A stretch of 64,000 bases of DNA from Magnetospirillum sp. SS-4 (GTDB lineage: Bacteria; Pseudomonadota; Alphaproteobacteria; Rhodospirillales; Magnetospirillaceae), in NCBI RefSeq assembly GCF_902729425.1, contig NZ_LR746531.1, positions 1 through 64,000 on the forward strand, written 5' to 3'. Of this stretch, positions 55,184-63,463 are shown piece by piece. Every line of letters starts with the position of its first letter. The first letter of the stretch is position 1. The notes beneath the pieces were generated by a model. The model made no database searches. It was not told the DNA's origin and saw only the letters and a list, made by a program, of their open reading frames with translations. The translations under genes were made by a program, and so were the position numbers.

Positions 55184-56083
55184 TTAGGCTGCATGGGCGG
55201 CGCGGCGGCGCCGGTCCATCAGCTTGCGCACCATGGTGGTGAAGATCAGGTCCATGGCGAGATTGGTCTTGCCGCCGGGCAGCACGATGGTGTTGCGCCG
55301 GCTCATCCAGGCGCCGTCCAGCCGCGACAGCAGCAGCGGAAAGTCCACCGCGAAGTCTTCGGGCCGGCGGAAGCGGACCACCGTGACGCTTTCGTCGATG
55401 GTGGGCAGGTCGCGGGCGATGAACGGCGCCGAGGTGTCCACCACCGGCACCTGCTGGAAGTTGACGTCGCTGTGCTTGAACTGCGGCACGATGGTCCGGA
55501 CGTAATCGTTCATCCGCCGCAGCACCGTTTCCACCACCGCCTCGCGGGAATAGCCGCGTTCGTTGGTGTCCTTGTGGACCTTGCGTATCCATTCCAGATT
55601 GATCACCGGCACCATCCCGATCTTGAGATCGACCAGTTGGCCCAGGTCGTAGTCCGGACCGCGCACCACCCCGTGCAATCCCTTGTAGACCAGCAGGTCG
55701 GTTCCCTCCGGCAGGTCTTCCCAGGGAGTGAACTCGCCCGGCTTCAGGTCGAAATGCCCCAGCCGGGCGGCATCGGCCGCCGAATGCAGGTAATGCCGCC
55801 GCCGCCCGGTTCCGGTGGCGCCATAGCTGCGGTACAGCGCCTCCTGCTCGGCGAACAGGTTGGCGTCGGCGCCGAAATGGCTGAAGCTGCGGTCGCCGGT
55901 GGCCAGCCGCTCCTTCGAGACCCGCCGCATCTCCTCGCGGCTGTAGCGGTGAAAGCTTTCGCCCTTCACATAGACCGCGCTCAGCCCGTCGCGTCGGAAA
56001 ATGGAATCGAAGACCTGGCGGACGGTGTCGCGGCCGGCCCCGGACGAGCCGGTGACCGCGACGATGGGGTGTCGCTGGGACAT
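55184..56083 (-). CDS. Phosphoribulokinase-like protein with altered active site
   Basis: The 299-residue protein aligns along its whole length with proteobacterial phosphoribulokinase/PrkB: IVAVTGSSGAGRDT, GESFHRYSREEM, FSHFGADAN, GEFTPW, GLHGVV, VPVINLEWIRKVHKD, RGYSREAV, VPVVDTSAPF. However, residue 42, the catalytic-base Asp in characterised enzymes, is Glu. The Walker-B-region Glu (YEGLHG) is Lys (K134, YKGLHG). The P-loop reads GAGRDT in place of GAGTST/GAGTTT. No RuBisCO gene is nearby. Activity on ribulose-5-phosphate is doubtful. Confidence 0.85.
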   Translation of the reverse strand: MSQRHPIVAVTGSSGAGRDTVRQVFDSIFRRDGLSAVYVKGESFHRYSREEMRRVSKERLATGDRSFSHFGADANLFAEQEALYRSYGATGTGRRRHYLHSAADAARLGHFDLKPGEFTPWEDLPEGTDLLVYKGLHGVVRGPDYDLGQLVDLKIGMVPVINLEWIRKVHKDTNERGYSREAVVETVLRRMNDYVRTIVPQFKHSDVNFQQVPVVDTSAPFIARDLPTIDESVTVVRFRRPEDFAVDFPLLLSRLDGAWMSRRNTIVLPGGKTNLAMDLIFTTMVRKLMDRRRRAAHAA

Positions 56084-56110
56084 GTGCCGTCTCCCTGAAG
56101 GCGTTGCCGG

Positions 56111-56542
56111 TCAGACGCGGGCCACCGCGTAATCGCGCATCACCGCCAGTTCCCTCTGCTTTTCGGCCAGCCGGTACCTGACGATGTCGGTGATGCTGAT
56201 CATGCCGTTCAGGCTGCCGTAATCCACCACCGGCAAGTGACGGATGCAGCGGTCGTTCATGATCTGGACGACCGCCGACACCGAATCGGCGGAGGCGCAG
56301 GTCTTGACCGGCGAGGACATGAAATTCCTGACCTGCATGATCATCGCCGCCGGGCCGTATTCGGTGACGGCGCGGATGATGTCGCGCTCGGACAAGATAC
56401 CGGTGACCTCGCCCCGGTGCCGCACCAGGACGACGCCGATGCGGTTTTCGGCCAGCACCTCGGCCGCCTCGGCCATGGACTGGCCCGGACGGACGGAATA
56501 GACGTCATTGCCCTTCATGTCGAGAATATCGCCAACGTTCAT
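56111..56542 (-). CDS. Tandem CBS-domain protein (second copy)
   Basis: The 143-residue protein consists of two CBS motifs (GILSERDIIRAVTEYG, then CIRHLPVVDYGSLNGMISITDIVRYRL). It is a paralogue of the protein at 21904-22344 with the same size. It lies 27 bases from the prk-like gene, and its upstream region carries GCGTATATAG, the extended -10 type also seen before the ornithine decarboxylase leader. The 198-base stretch upstream (56543-56740) is AT-rich and holds no gene. Confidence 0.9.
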   Translation of the reverse strand: MNVGDILDMKGNDVYSVRPGQSMAEAAEVLAENRIGVVLVRHRGEVTGILSERDIIRAVTEYGPAAMIMQVRNFMSSPVKTCASADSVSAVVQIMNDRCIRHLPVVDYGSLNGMISITDIVRYRLAEKQRELAVMRDYAVARV

Positions 56543-56740
56543 TGTCTGCCTCCCTGGGGCGGCTTCGATGTCCGCCTAGGGAAAGTAGACTATATACGCG
56601 GGGCCTTATGGAAGATGATTCTGTTTGTGCAGCGCAGTTGCTATGGCTTTATTTTATTATTTCTTTACACATACCATCCTGGCGGGTGGGACGGATTTAT
56701 CGTCAAGGCGGGACCGCCCCACCCGATCGAAGCAACCCCC

Positions 56741-58153
56741 TCACCCCTTCAGCAATGCCCGGACCCGGCTGGATACGGCGACCTTGCCCGAGGCGGAGTA
56801 GGATTCGTGATTGGCCTCGATATGGCCCAGGTCGTAGAGGTAGTTGACCATCAGCCCCGCCGATTGCGCCAATCCGTTGGCCGACAGGTCGGCCATCCAG
56901 TTGATCCGCTCGATGCGGGCGCCATTGGAGAGGTGGAAATGCGCCACCGGGTCCAGCGCCTGGCCGTTGGACCGCTTCTCCTGGGCGAGATAGCGGGCGG
57001 CCAACCGGGACAGCGGCGGCTCCAGCGCCTCGGCCAGCGGCGGCTCGGCCACCCAGCCGGGCTCGGACAGCAGGGCCTTCAGGCTGCCCTTGGCGCCCAG
57101 CCCGCCCGACAGGCGGGTCAGTATCGTGTGCTCGGCGGCGTTCAGCAATCCGGGTTCGCCCAGGGTCAGGCGTTCATCCAGCCACCTGCGGAACCCCGGA
57201 ATCGGTGACAGGGTGGCGAAGGTCCTGATCCGCTTGAACTGGCGCGACAGGTCGTCGACCACCCGCTTGATCAGGAAGTTGCCGAAGCTGATGCCGGCCA
57301 GCCCCTTCTGGGCGTTGTTGATGGAATAGAAGATGGCGGTGTCTGCCGCCTCGACGTCCCCCAGCGGCGCGCTGGGGTCCAGCAGGTCCTGGACATTGCC
57401 GGCGATCTCGTCGACCAGCGCCACCTCGACGAAGATCAGCGGCTCGTCGGGCATGCGGGGATGGAAGAAGGCATAGAGGCGGCGGTCTGAATCCAGGCGG
57501 TTCTTCAGGTCGTCCCAGCCTTGGATGGCGTGGACCGCCTCGTAGGCCATGATCTTTTCCAGCACGGCGGCGGGCGAACGCCAGGTGATGCGCTCCAGCA
57601 CCAGGAAGCCGACGTCGAACCACGACGCCAGCAGGCCGCGCAGATCGGCCTCCAACGCCGCCAGGTCGGAATCGCCGGCCGCCAGCCGCATCAGCTCGGC
57701 CCGCATGTCGACCAGGAACTTGACGCCCTCGGGCAGGGCGTTGAACTGGGTCAGCAGCCGCAGCCGGGGCGGTTCCAGCGCGGCCCGCAAGATGGCCTCG
57801 GCCTTGGGGCGGTCGGCGGAATCCGCCTCGGCCAGCCCCCGGACCGCCTGATCCACCGCCGATGGCTCGGGCCCGAATTCACCGGCCAGCAGCCGCAGGA
57901 AACGGGCGCGCCCATCCGCCGACAGCGACAGATAGGCGCGGCCCAGCCGCGCCGCCCGCGCCCGGGCCGAGACCTCGCCGCCCCGGGCGGCCAGACAGGC
58001 CCGCATCTGCTGGCGCAGCGATTCCAGGTCGGAATCCGGCAGGTCGGGAACCAGACTGGCCAGATCATCGCCGCCGGGACCCGCCACCTCGCGCCACAAT
58101 CCCTTCAGACGGGCCAGCAGGCCGACATTGGCAAGCTTGGAAAGTTCGGTCAT
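56741..58153 (-). CDS. Malonyl-CoA decarboxylase
   Basis: The 470-residue enzyme turns malonyl-CoA into acetyl-CoA and CO2. The N-terminal helical domain ends near WFDVGFLVLERITW, and the C-terminal GNAT-like catalytic domain contains MAYEAVHAIQGWDDLKNRL, RRLYAFFHPRMPDEPLIFVEVAL, FYSINNAQKGLAGISFGNFLIK and FATLSPIPGFRRWL, with the conserved His, Ser and Tyr. A MatB ligase partner is not adjacent. The stop of the upstream fused nnr gene overlaps the start by 4 bases. Confidence 0.94.
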   Translation of the reverse strand: MTELSKLANVGLLARLKGLWREVAGPGGDDLASLVPDLPDSDLESLRQQMRACLAARGGEVSARARAARLGRAYLSLSADGRARFLRLLAGEFGPEPSAVDQAVRGLAEADSADRPKAEAILRAALEPPRLRLLTQFNALPEGVKFLVDMRAELMRLAAGDSDLAALEADLRGLLASWFDVGFLVLERITWRSPAAVLEKIMAYEAVHAIQGWDDLKNRLDSDRRLYAFFHPRMPDEPLIFVEVALVDEIAGNVQDLLDPSAPLGDVEAADTAIFYSINNAQKGLAGISFGNFLIKRVVDDLSRQFKRIRTFATLSPIPGFRRWLDERLTLGEPGLLNAAEHTILTRLSGGLGAKGSLKALLSEPGWVAEPPLAEALEPPLSRLAARYLAQEKRSNGQALDPVAHFHLSNGARIERINWMADLSANGLAQSAGLMVNYLYDLGHIEANHESYSASGKVAVSSRVRALLKG

Positions 58154-59622
58154 CGGCTGGTCCTCCAACTCCACAGCGTCTCGGTCAGATCCTCGGCGAT
58201 CAGTCCCGGCCCCAAGGCCGCCGCCGCCCGCCCGTGCATCCAGGCGCCGGCCGAGGCGGCGGCGAAGGCCTCCATGCCCTGCGCCAGCAGCCCGACGATC
58301 ATCCCGGCCAGCACGTCGCCCGATCCGGCGGTCGCCAGCCACGGCGGCGCGTCGGTGGTGATGGTGGCGCGGCCGTCGGGATGGGCGACCACGGTGTCCG
58401 GCCCCTTCAGCAGCACCACCGCGCCGCTTGTTCTGGCCGCCTCGCGGGCGCGGTCCAGCCGGCTGCCCTCGATCCGCCCGAACAGCCGGGCGAACTCGCC
58501 GTCGTGGGGAGTGAGCACTGCCCGGTCCGACAGGACGGCGAACAGGGAATCCGCCCGGCCGGCGAACGAGGTCAGGGCATCGGCGTCCAGCACGCAGGGG
58601 CGACCGGTGGCCAGGGCGGCCAGGACCCGCCCCGCCAGGGGCTCCCCCGCGCCGCCGCCAGGCCCCAGCAGCAGGGCGTTGCGCCGGGCGTCGGCCAGCA
58701 GGTCGGCGAACGGCTCGGACGGGCAGGCCAGGACGCCGGGATCGCCGGCCCGATACACCGCCAAGGCCTCGGCCGGCGCCGCGACGGTGACCAGCCCGGC
58801 GCCGATGCGGCGCGCCGCCCGCGCCGCCAGCCGCGCCGCTCCGGTCATGGCGGCTCCTCCCAGGATCAGGGCATGGCCGCGGGCATATTTGTGGCCATCG
58901 GCCGCCGGTGTGGGCAGGGTCCAGCAGGCGGGGCCGTTCCCGGCCAGATTCGGCCGGATAGCATCCAGCACGGCGGCGGGAATGCCGATGTCGGCCACCG
59001 TCACCTCGCCGCATTTCAGCCGCCCCGGCAGCAGGCAATGGCCCGGCTTCCTGCGAAAGAACGTCACGGTGGCGACGCAATCGGGGGCGGCGCCCAGCAC
59101 CTCGCCGGAATCGCCTTGGACGCCGGAAGGCACGTCCACCGCGACAACCGGCAGGCGTCGCGCATTGATTTCGTCCACCACCCGCCGGGCGACGCCGTCC
59201 AGCGGGCGGCCCAGGCCGGCCCCGAACATGGCGTCGATCACGACGTCGCAGCGTTCCAGGGCATCGATGCCCAGCGGCTCCACCGTCCCCCGCCACCGCG
59301 CGGCCATGACCGCCGCGTCGCCGCGCAGGGCGTCCAGCCGGCCCAGCAGGAACAGACGCACCGCCCAGCCATCGCGTTCCAGCAGCCGGGCCGCGACGAA
59401 ACCGTCGCCGCCGTTGTTGCCGGGGCCGCACAGGACGGTGACCCGCCCCTTGGCGAAGTGTCCCTGGGCGAAGTGTCCCTGGGCAAAGCGCCGGCGCACC
59501 TCGCGCGCCACCGCCCAGCCGGCCGCCTCCATCAGCCGGAGCCCCGGCACGCCGCCGGCCATGGCGCGGCGGTCGGCGTCGTACATCTGGGCGATGGTGA
59601 GGACTTCGTTGACCATATCCAT
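58150..59622 (-). CDS. nnrD: Bifunctional NAD(P)HX epimerase/dehydratase
   Basis: The 490-residue fusion repairs hydrated NAD(P)H. The N-terminal epimerase half (about 1-210) has LCGPGNNGGDGFVAARLL and VVAVDVPSGVQGDSG. The C-terminal ADP-dependent dehydratase half has HKYARGHALILGG, LLGPGGG, VLDADALTSF, LTPHDGEFARLFG and ATAGSGDVLAGMIVGLL. A short tandem duplication (FAQGHFAQGHFAKG, about residues 46-60; 15-bp DNA units at 59452-59490) lies just before the nucleotide loop. Coupled to malonyl-CoA decarboxylase by ATGA overlap. Confidence 0.95.
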   Translation of the reverse strand: MDMVNEVLTIAQMYDADRRAMAGGVPGLRLMEAAGWAVAREVRRRFAQGHFAQGHFAKGRVTVLCGPGNNGGDGFVAARLLERDGWAVRLFLLGRLDALRGDAAVMAARWRGTVEPLGIDALERCDVVIDAMFGAGLGRPLDGVARRVVDEINARRLPVVAVDVPSGVQGDSGEVLGAAPDCVATVTFFRRKPGHCLLPGRLKCGEVTVADIGIPAAVLDAIRPNLAGNGPACWTLPTPAADGHKYARGHALILGGAAMTGAARLAARAARRIGAGLVTVAAPAEALAVYRAGDPGVLACPSEPFADLLADARRNALLLGPGGGAGEPLAGRVLAALATGRPCVLDADALTSFAGRADSLFAVLSDRAVLTPHDGEFARLFGRIEGSRLDRAREAARTSGAVVLLKGPDTVVAHPDGRATITTDAPPWLATAGSGDVLAGMIVGLLAQGMEAFAAASAGAWMHGRAAAALGPGLIAEDLTETLWSWRTSR

Positions 59623-59662
59623 GCCCTACTCTACATCTTTGCGGCCCCAACACGGGAGAGGG

Positions 59663-60940
59663 ATGGTGAAGGTCGTCGTCATCGGCGCCGGCGTGGTCGG
59701 CACCGCCTGCGCCTGGTATCTGGCCAAGGACGGTCACGAGGTGGTCGTGGTCGAGCGGCGCGAGGCCGCCGGGCTGGAGACCAGCCTCGCCAACGGCGGC
59801 CAGATTTCCCCCTGCCACGCCGAACCCTGGGCCAATCCCGGGGCGCTGCCGCGAATCCTGCGCTGGCTGGGCCGCGACGACGCGCCGCTGCTGTTTCGCT
59901 GGAATCGCTGGGACCCGGAACTGTGGGCCTGGGGGCTGCGCTTCCTTGCCAATTGCACTCCGGCCCGCGCCACCGTCAATATCGAACGCACCTTGCGGGT
60001 GGCGTTGTATTCCCGCCTCTGCCTCCAGCGCCTGCGGGCCGAGACCGGCATCGACTACGACCAGAAGACGCTGGGCATCCTGCATGTCTACCGCGATCCC
60101 CGCACGTTCGAGCAAGCCTGCGCCGCCGCCGAGACGATGCGCCGCCACGGCCTGGCCCGCCTGCCCAGGACCCCGGACGAGGCGGTGACCATCGAGCCCG
60201 CCCTGGCCGCCGTCCGCCACGAACTGGCCGGCGCCATCTTCACCCCCGACGACGAGAGCGGCGACGCCCACAAATTCACCACCCGGCTGGCGGCGCTGGC
60301 CGCCGGGGCCGGTGCCCGCTTCCACTGGACCACCGATGCCCTGGCCCTGGTCCAGGACGGCGAGCGCCTCACCGGCGTGGTCACCGATGGCGGTTTCATC
60401 GGGGCCGATGCCTGCGTCCTGGCCGCCGGCTGCGCCAGCCCGGCCCTGGCCCGTCCGCTGGGGCTGCGCCTGCCGGTGGTTCCGGCCAAGGGCTATTCCA
60501 TCACCGTGCCGGTGGCGGGGCATGATGGCGCCCCCAGCGTCTCGGTCACCGACGACGAGCACAAGATGGTCTATTCCCGCCTGGGCGAACGGCTGCGCGC
60601 CGCCGGCACCGCCGAGATGACCGGCTTCGACCGCACCCTCGATCCCCGGCGGCTGGCCATGATCGCCAGCCACGCCCGCGCCCTGTTCCCCGATGGCGGC
60701 GACTATGCCCGGGCCGAGCCGTGGACCGGCCTGCGCCCCGTCACCCCCGACAGCGTGCCGCTGCTGGGCGCCACCCCTTACGCCAATCTGTGGCTGAACA
60801 CCGGCCACGGCACCCTGGGCTGGACCATGGCCTGCGGATCGGGCCGCATCGTCGCCGACCTGGTGGCCGGACGGATGCCGGAGATCGGCCTGGACGGCCT
60901 GGGACTGGACCGCTTCCGCGCCGTCTCCCTGCTTCCATAG
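59663..60940 (+). CDS. dadA: D-amino acid dehydrogenase (DadA-type)
   Basis: The 425-residue flavoprotein has the FAD dinucleotide motif VVVIGAGVVGTACAWYLA, ANGGQISPCHAEPWANP, the substrate domain, VVPAKGYSITVP and the C-terminal WTGLRPVTPDSVPLLG with GHGTLGWTMACGSGRI. DadA oxidises D-amino acids to keto acids and passes electrons to the respiratory chain. No alanine racemase (dadX) is adjacent. The ATG at 59663 has a GGGAGAGG site. Confidence 0.93.
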   Translation: MVKVVVIGAGVVGTACAWYLAKDGHEVVVVERREAAGLETSLANGGQISPCHAEPWANPGALPRILRWLGRDDAPLLFRWNRWDPELWAWGLRFLANCTPARATVNIERTLRVALYSRLCLQRLRAETGIDYDQKTLGILHVYRDPRTFEQACAAAETMRRHGLARLPRTPDEAVTIEPALAAVRHELAGAIFTPDDESGDAHKFTTRLAALAAGAGARFHWTTDALALVQDGERLTGVVTDGGFIGADACVLAAGCASPALARPLGLRLPVVPAKGYSITVPVAGHDGAPSVSVTDDEHKMVYSRLGERLRAAGTAEMTGFDRTLDPRRLAMIASHARALFPDGGDYARAEPWTGLRPVTPDSVPLLGATPYANLWLNTGHGTLGWTMACGSGRIVADLVAGRMPEIGLDGLGLDRFRAVSLLP

Positions 60941-61011
60941 AGCGCCGCCCCTATCCGCCCTTGTGAATATTTCGCCTGCGGACGGCCTTGCCCATCCCCG
61001 CCCCCGCTGGC

Positions 61012-61218
61012 GCATGATCATGCTTTATATCGATGCAAAATGCGGTTTCCCAAGGAATGATGATCGATTGATCATGGATGTGGCGCCGGCCATCGACTGC
61101 GAAATCATCATGCCAATTCTGTGGACAACCTGTTGATATCCCCATTGCGGCTTGGCGCCCGCCCCCCTCCCTTCCCCCTTCTTGCCGGACCGGGCATTTT
61201 CAGCCTTGTGAACAGGCT
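61012..61218. repeat. Palindrome-rich non-coding stretch
   Basis: The 487-base gap between dadA and the recombinase-like gene holds several symmetric sites: GCATGATCATGC (61012-61023), ATGATC-GATT-GATCAT (61060-61075) and AGCCT-N7-AGGCT (61202-61218). A TGTGGACAA string near 61120 resembles a DnaA box. No protein or RNA gene is recognisable. It may be a regulatory or recombination region for the gene downstream. Confidence 0.5.
61021..61040. repeat. 20-bp direct repeat, copy 1
   Basis: TGCTTTATATCGATGCAAAA matches the copy at 61266-61285 at 17 of 20 bases. The core ATYGATGCAAA also occurs inside the inverted repeat upstream of the hydrogenase operon (32957-32967). Confidence 0.5.
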
Positions 61219-61265
61219 CGCGGACTCCACCCGCCGGAAACGGGTCACCGGATCGGAAGCGGTCG

Positions 61266-61285
61266 TGCTTATTATCGATGCAAAG
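61266..61285. repeat. 20-bp direct repeat, copy 2
   Basis: TGCTTATTATCGATGCAAAG is the second copy, 245 bp after the first and about 145 bp before the recombinase-like gene. It is flanked by GTGCTT/AAGCAC, a short inverted repeat. Confidence 0.5.
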
Positions 61286-61427
61286 CAGGAAGCACCGTCA
61301 GGGCGACGTGCCGGATCATATCCGACAGCCCTTGCCCACCATGCGAATTCATTATGCGAAAGGTGTGGACGAGCTGGGGAAAGTGGGCAAGACTGCGCCA
61401 CCGCCATAGCCCAGACGGAGTTCGGAC

Positions 61428-61976
61428 GTGATTGTCGGATATTATCGCCAGCTGACCCAGGATAGCGACGGCGCCGCGTCGCCCATGGCGATTCTGCGCG
61501 CCGAACGCTGCCTGCGCATCGTCTCGGACGAGGCCGGGCGTTCCGATGCCCGAACCCAGCTGATCGCCTCGCTCGGCAACGGCGACGTCCTGGTTTCGCC
61601 TTCGATCGCCCATTTCACGGTCTCGACCACGGAATTGCTGCGGGTGGCCCAGGTGGTCCACGGCCGCGGCGTCACGCTCCGCCTGGTGGCGGAAAAGATC
61701 GATACCGAGGTTCCGGCCGCGCGCAACGTGATCGCCGTCCTGGCCGAGTTCAACCGGAAGATTATGACCGCCCGCCGTCAGACGGGGATGTGGGAGGCGC
61801 AGTTGCGCGGGGCCGCCGCCGGCCGGCCGCGCAAGCTGGACCTGCGCCATGTGGCCACCATCCGCGACGAACTGACCAGCGGCCGCACCTACGCCTCGGT
61901 GGCCCGCGACCTGGGGGTTCACCCGACCACGGTCATGCGGCTGATGCAGCGCGTGGACGGCGGGGACGGGAAATAG
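61428..61976 (+). CDS. Serine-recombinase homologue lacking the catalytic serine
   Basis: The 182-residue protein follows the resolvase/invertase plan: MIVGYYR at the N-terminus, SDARTQLIASLGNGDVLVSPSIAHF, VTLRLVAEKIDTEVPAARNVIAVLAEFNRKIMTARRQTGM, then a GRPRKLD linker and a C-terminal helix-turn-helix (TYASVARDLGVHPTTVMRLM). The residue aligned to the catalytic serine of YxRVST is Leu (YYRQLT), and the arginines of DRLGRS are absent. It probably binds DNA but cannot cut it by the usual route. The start is GTG behind GGAG. Confidence 0.72.
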   Translation: MIVGYYRQLTQDSDGAASPMAILRAERCLRIVSDEAGRSDARTQLIASLGNGDVLVSPSIAHFTVSTTELLRVAQVVHGRGVTLRLVAEKIDTEVPAARNVIAVLAEFNRKIMTARRQTGMWEAQLRGAAAGRPRKLDLRHVATIRDELTSGRTYASVARDLGVHPTTVMRLMQRVDGGDGK

Positions 61977-62062
61977 GCAGGAGAACCGGGAAACAATCGC
62001 CGCCGGATTTTAAGGAAACTGCGTCTACACAACGGCTTGTTTCTATTGTCTATTTCAGCGAG

Positions 62063-62097
62063 TTGACAGAACTGTGTACGCTTCTGTGTATACACAG
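62063..62097 (+). promoter_or_regulatory. Promoter/operator candidate before the integrase
   Basis: TTGACA (62063-62068) is followed by a TATACA hexamer (62089-62094; spacing of 20 is long). The latter lies inside a perfect 14-bp palindrome CTGTGTATACACAG (62084-62097), with an extra half-site ACTGTGTA at 62071. This looks like an autorepressed promoter. No other gene is seen in 61977-62228. Confidence 0.45.
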
Positions 62098-62228
62098 TCA
62101 CAGGCTCTCAGCCGATTTCCTACCCCCAAGACCACCCTTCCTTATCACGAATGTTCGGGGAGAAGGGTTGCGATCTTGCATGCATCTTGGGACAAGCACT
62201 CCCTTTGATCGGGCCTTTGGGGGTGCTC

Positions 62229-63155
62229 ATGGACATTCTTACTGCCACAAACTCTTTTCTCAATTACTGCCGCGTCGCCAAGACCCTATCCCCCCACACT
62301 GTGCGGGCCTATGAAACGGACCTTGCGCATGTGGCAGCCAAGTTAGGCTGCCATATCCCGGTATCATCCATTGGCCGAGACGACCTCAGGGCCTATGTCG
62401 GCAGCATGCTTCAAGAGCAGGAGTTGAAGGCAAGCAGCGTCAAGCGGCGCATGGCGACAGTAAAGCAGCTCTTCAAGTGGTTGGAACGCGAGGAAACCAT
62501 CCCCCTCAACCCCTTCCACCGCCTGGACATCTCCATCCGCCTCCCGCGCCGTTTGCCGCGCGCCCTGACTGTTGAAGATATTCGGAAGCTGCTGGAACGG
62601 GCGCGGCATGAAGCAGAGGTCGGCGGCACCCATTCTGCCCAGGTCATGCACTTCGTGGTGATTGCCTTGATCGTGACGGGTCTGCGAGTGGGGGAATTGG
62701 CAGGGGTCGGCCTGAGCGATCTGAACGAAGCCGAAGGCGTCATCTTGGTGCGCGGCAAAGGCAATCGCGAGCGACAGGTCTATTTGCCGGGAGCAACGGC
62801 CAAGGCCGCATTGCAGACCTATCTGAAAGCCAGAGCAGGGATTGAACCTGAAAGCGATCGGCTGCTGATCTCGTCCTACGGCACGCCAGTCACCCCACCC
62901 CGCATTCGCCGTCGCCTATCTGCTCTGGCTGATCGCGCGGGCCTGAGCCGTCATGTCACCCCCCACATGCTGCGCCACACCGCAGCCACCCAACTGATCG
63001 AGGCCGGTGTCGATATCCGCTTCGTCCAGAAGCTTCTGGGACACGCCAGCATTGCCACCACCCAAATCTACACGCAGGTCAGCGACGCCAGCCTGCGCAG
63101 CACACTGGAGCAGGCCGATACTTTGGGCCGAATTGGGGGGCAAAGGGGACGATAA
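62229..63155 (+). CDS. Tyrosine recombinase (XerD-like integrase)
   Basis: The 308-residue recombinase has an N-terminal SAM-like core-binding domain (LSPHTVRAYETDL) and a complete catalytic domain: R153 in TGLRVGEL, K177 in RGKGNRE, H246/R249 in HMLRHTAA, H272 in LGHASIATT and the nucleophile Y281. It is therefore likely active. Its codon use is more mixed and its GC lower than in the genes around 40 kb, suggesting transfer. An ATG at 62151 would add 26 residues. Target site unknown; no tRNA is adjacent. Confidence 0.92.
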   Translation: MDILTATNSFLNYCRVAKTLSPHTVRAYETDLAHVAAKLGCHIPVSSIGRDDLRAYVGSMLQEQELKASSVKRRMATVKQLFKWLEREETIPLNPFHRLDISIRLPRRLPRALTVEDIRKLLERARHEAEVGGTHSAQVMHFVVIALIVTGLRVGELAGVGLSDLNEAEGVILVRGKGNRERQVYLPGATAKAALQTYLKARAGIEPESDRLLISSYGTPVTPPRIRRRLSALADRAGLSRHVTPHMLRHTAATQLIEAGVDIRFVQKLLGHASIATTQIYTQVSDASLRSTLEQADTLGRIGGQRGR

Positions 63156-63164
63156 CTGGGAATT

Positions 63165-63280
63165 ATGGCTGCTGATCGACTCCTTTACGTGGGTGTCCAT
63201 ATCGGTCACGACCGTAGCGTTTCCGTGGTAGAGAATGGGACTTTGGTTGACCGCCTCCGTCAAGCCGGAGAAACCGCAGC
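63165..63280 (+). pseudogene. Fragment resembling the N-terminus of a NodU-type carbamoyltransferase
   Basis: The frame reads RLLYVGVHIGHDRSVSVVEN, recalling the NodU/CmcH N-terminus (Y-I-L-G-I-x-x-GHD-x-S-x-x-L-x-x-G). The frame then degenerates into Arg-rich sequence within ~60 residues. A full enzyme would be about 550-600 residues, so this is at most a remnant cut by rearrangement. Confidence 0.35.
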
Positions 63281-63301
63281 CGACAGAGGACGCTTACCAC
63301 C

Positions 63302-63463
63302 GTGCTTGCGCTGGGCAAGGACCAGAACGCCATTGAGATCGGGACCAAGGACAAGCTGGTGTCGACGATCCAGACCGTCATCGACGCCGTGAAGGCGGGC
63401 GAACTGGATGCCGCGATGAAGGCCGCGCTGGCGGCGCGCAAGAAGCCCGGCAAGTCCGCGTAA
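63302..63463 (+). pseudogene. C-terminal fragment of an unidentified protein
   Basis: A frame entering from upstream reads VLALGKDQNAIEIGTKDKLV and continues with good alphaproteobacterial codon use to AARKKPGKSA and a TAA at 63461. It has no start of its own and abuts the truncated transposase. I do not recognise the parent protein. Confidence 0.4.

Noticed and set aside
56741-61021. A single 1426-residue minus-strand open frame covering malonyl-CoA decarboxylase and the region antisense to nnrD and dadA
   Set aside because: Only the 3' third is a known protein with its own start at 58153; the rest is a GC-rich shadow of nnrD and dadA.
63165-63392. 75-residue protein after the integrase taken as a real gene
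   Set aside because: Only the first ~35 residues look protein-like; the remainder is out of frame with the better-supported fragment at 63302-63463.
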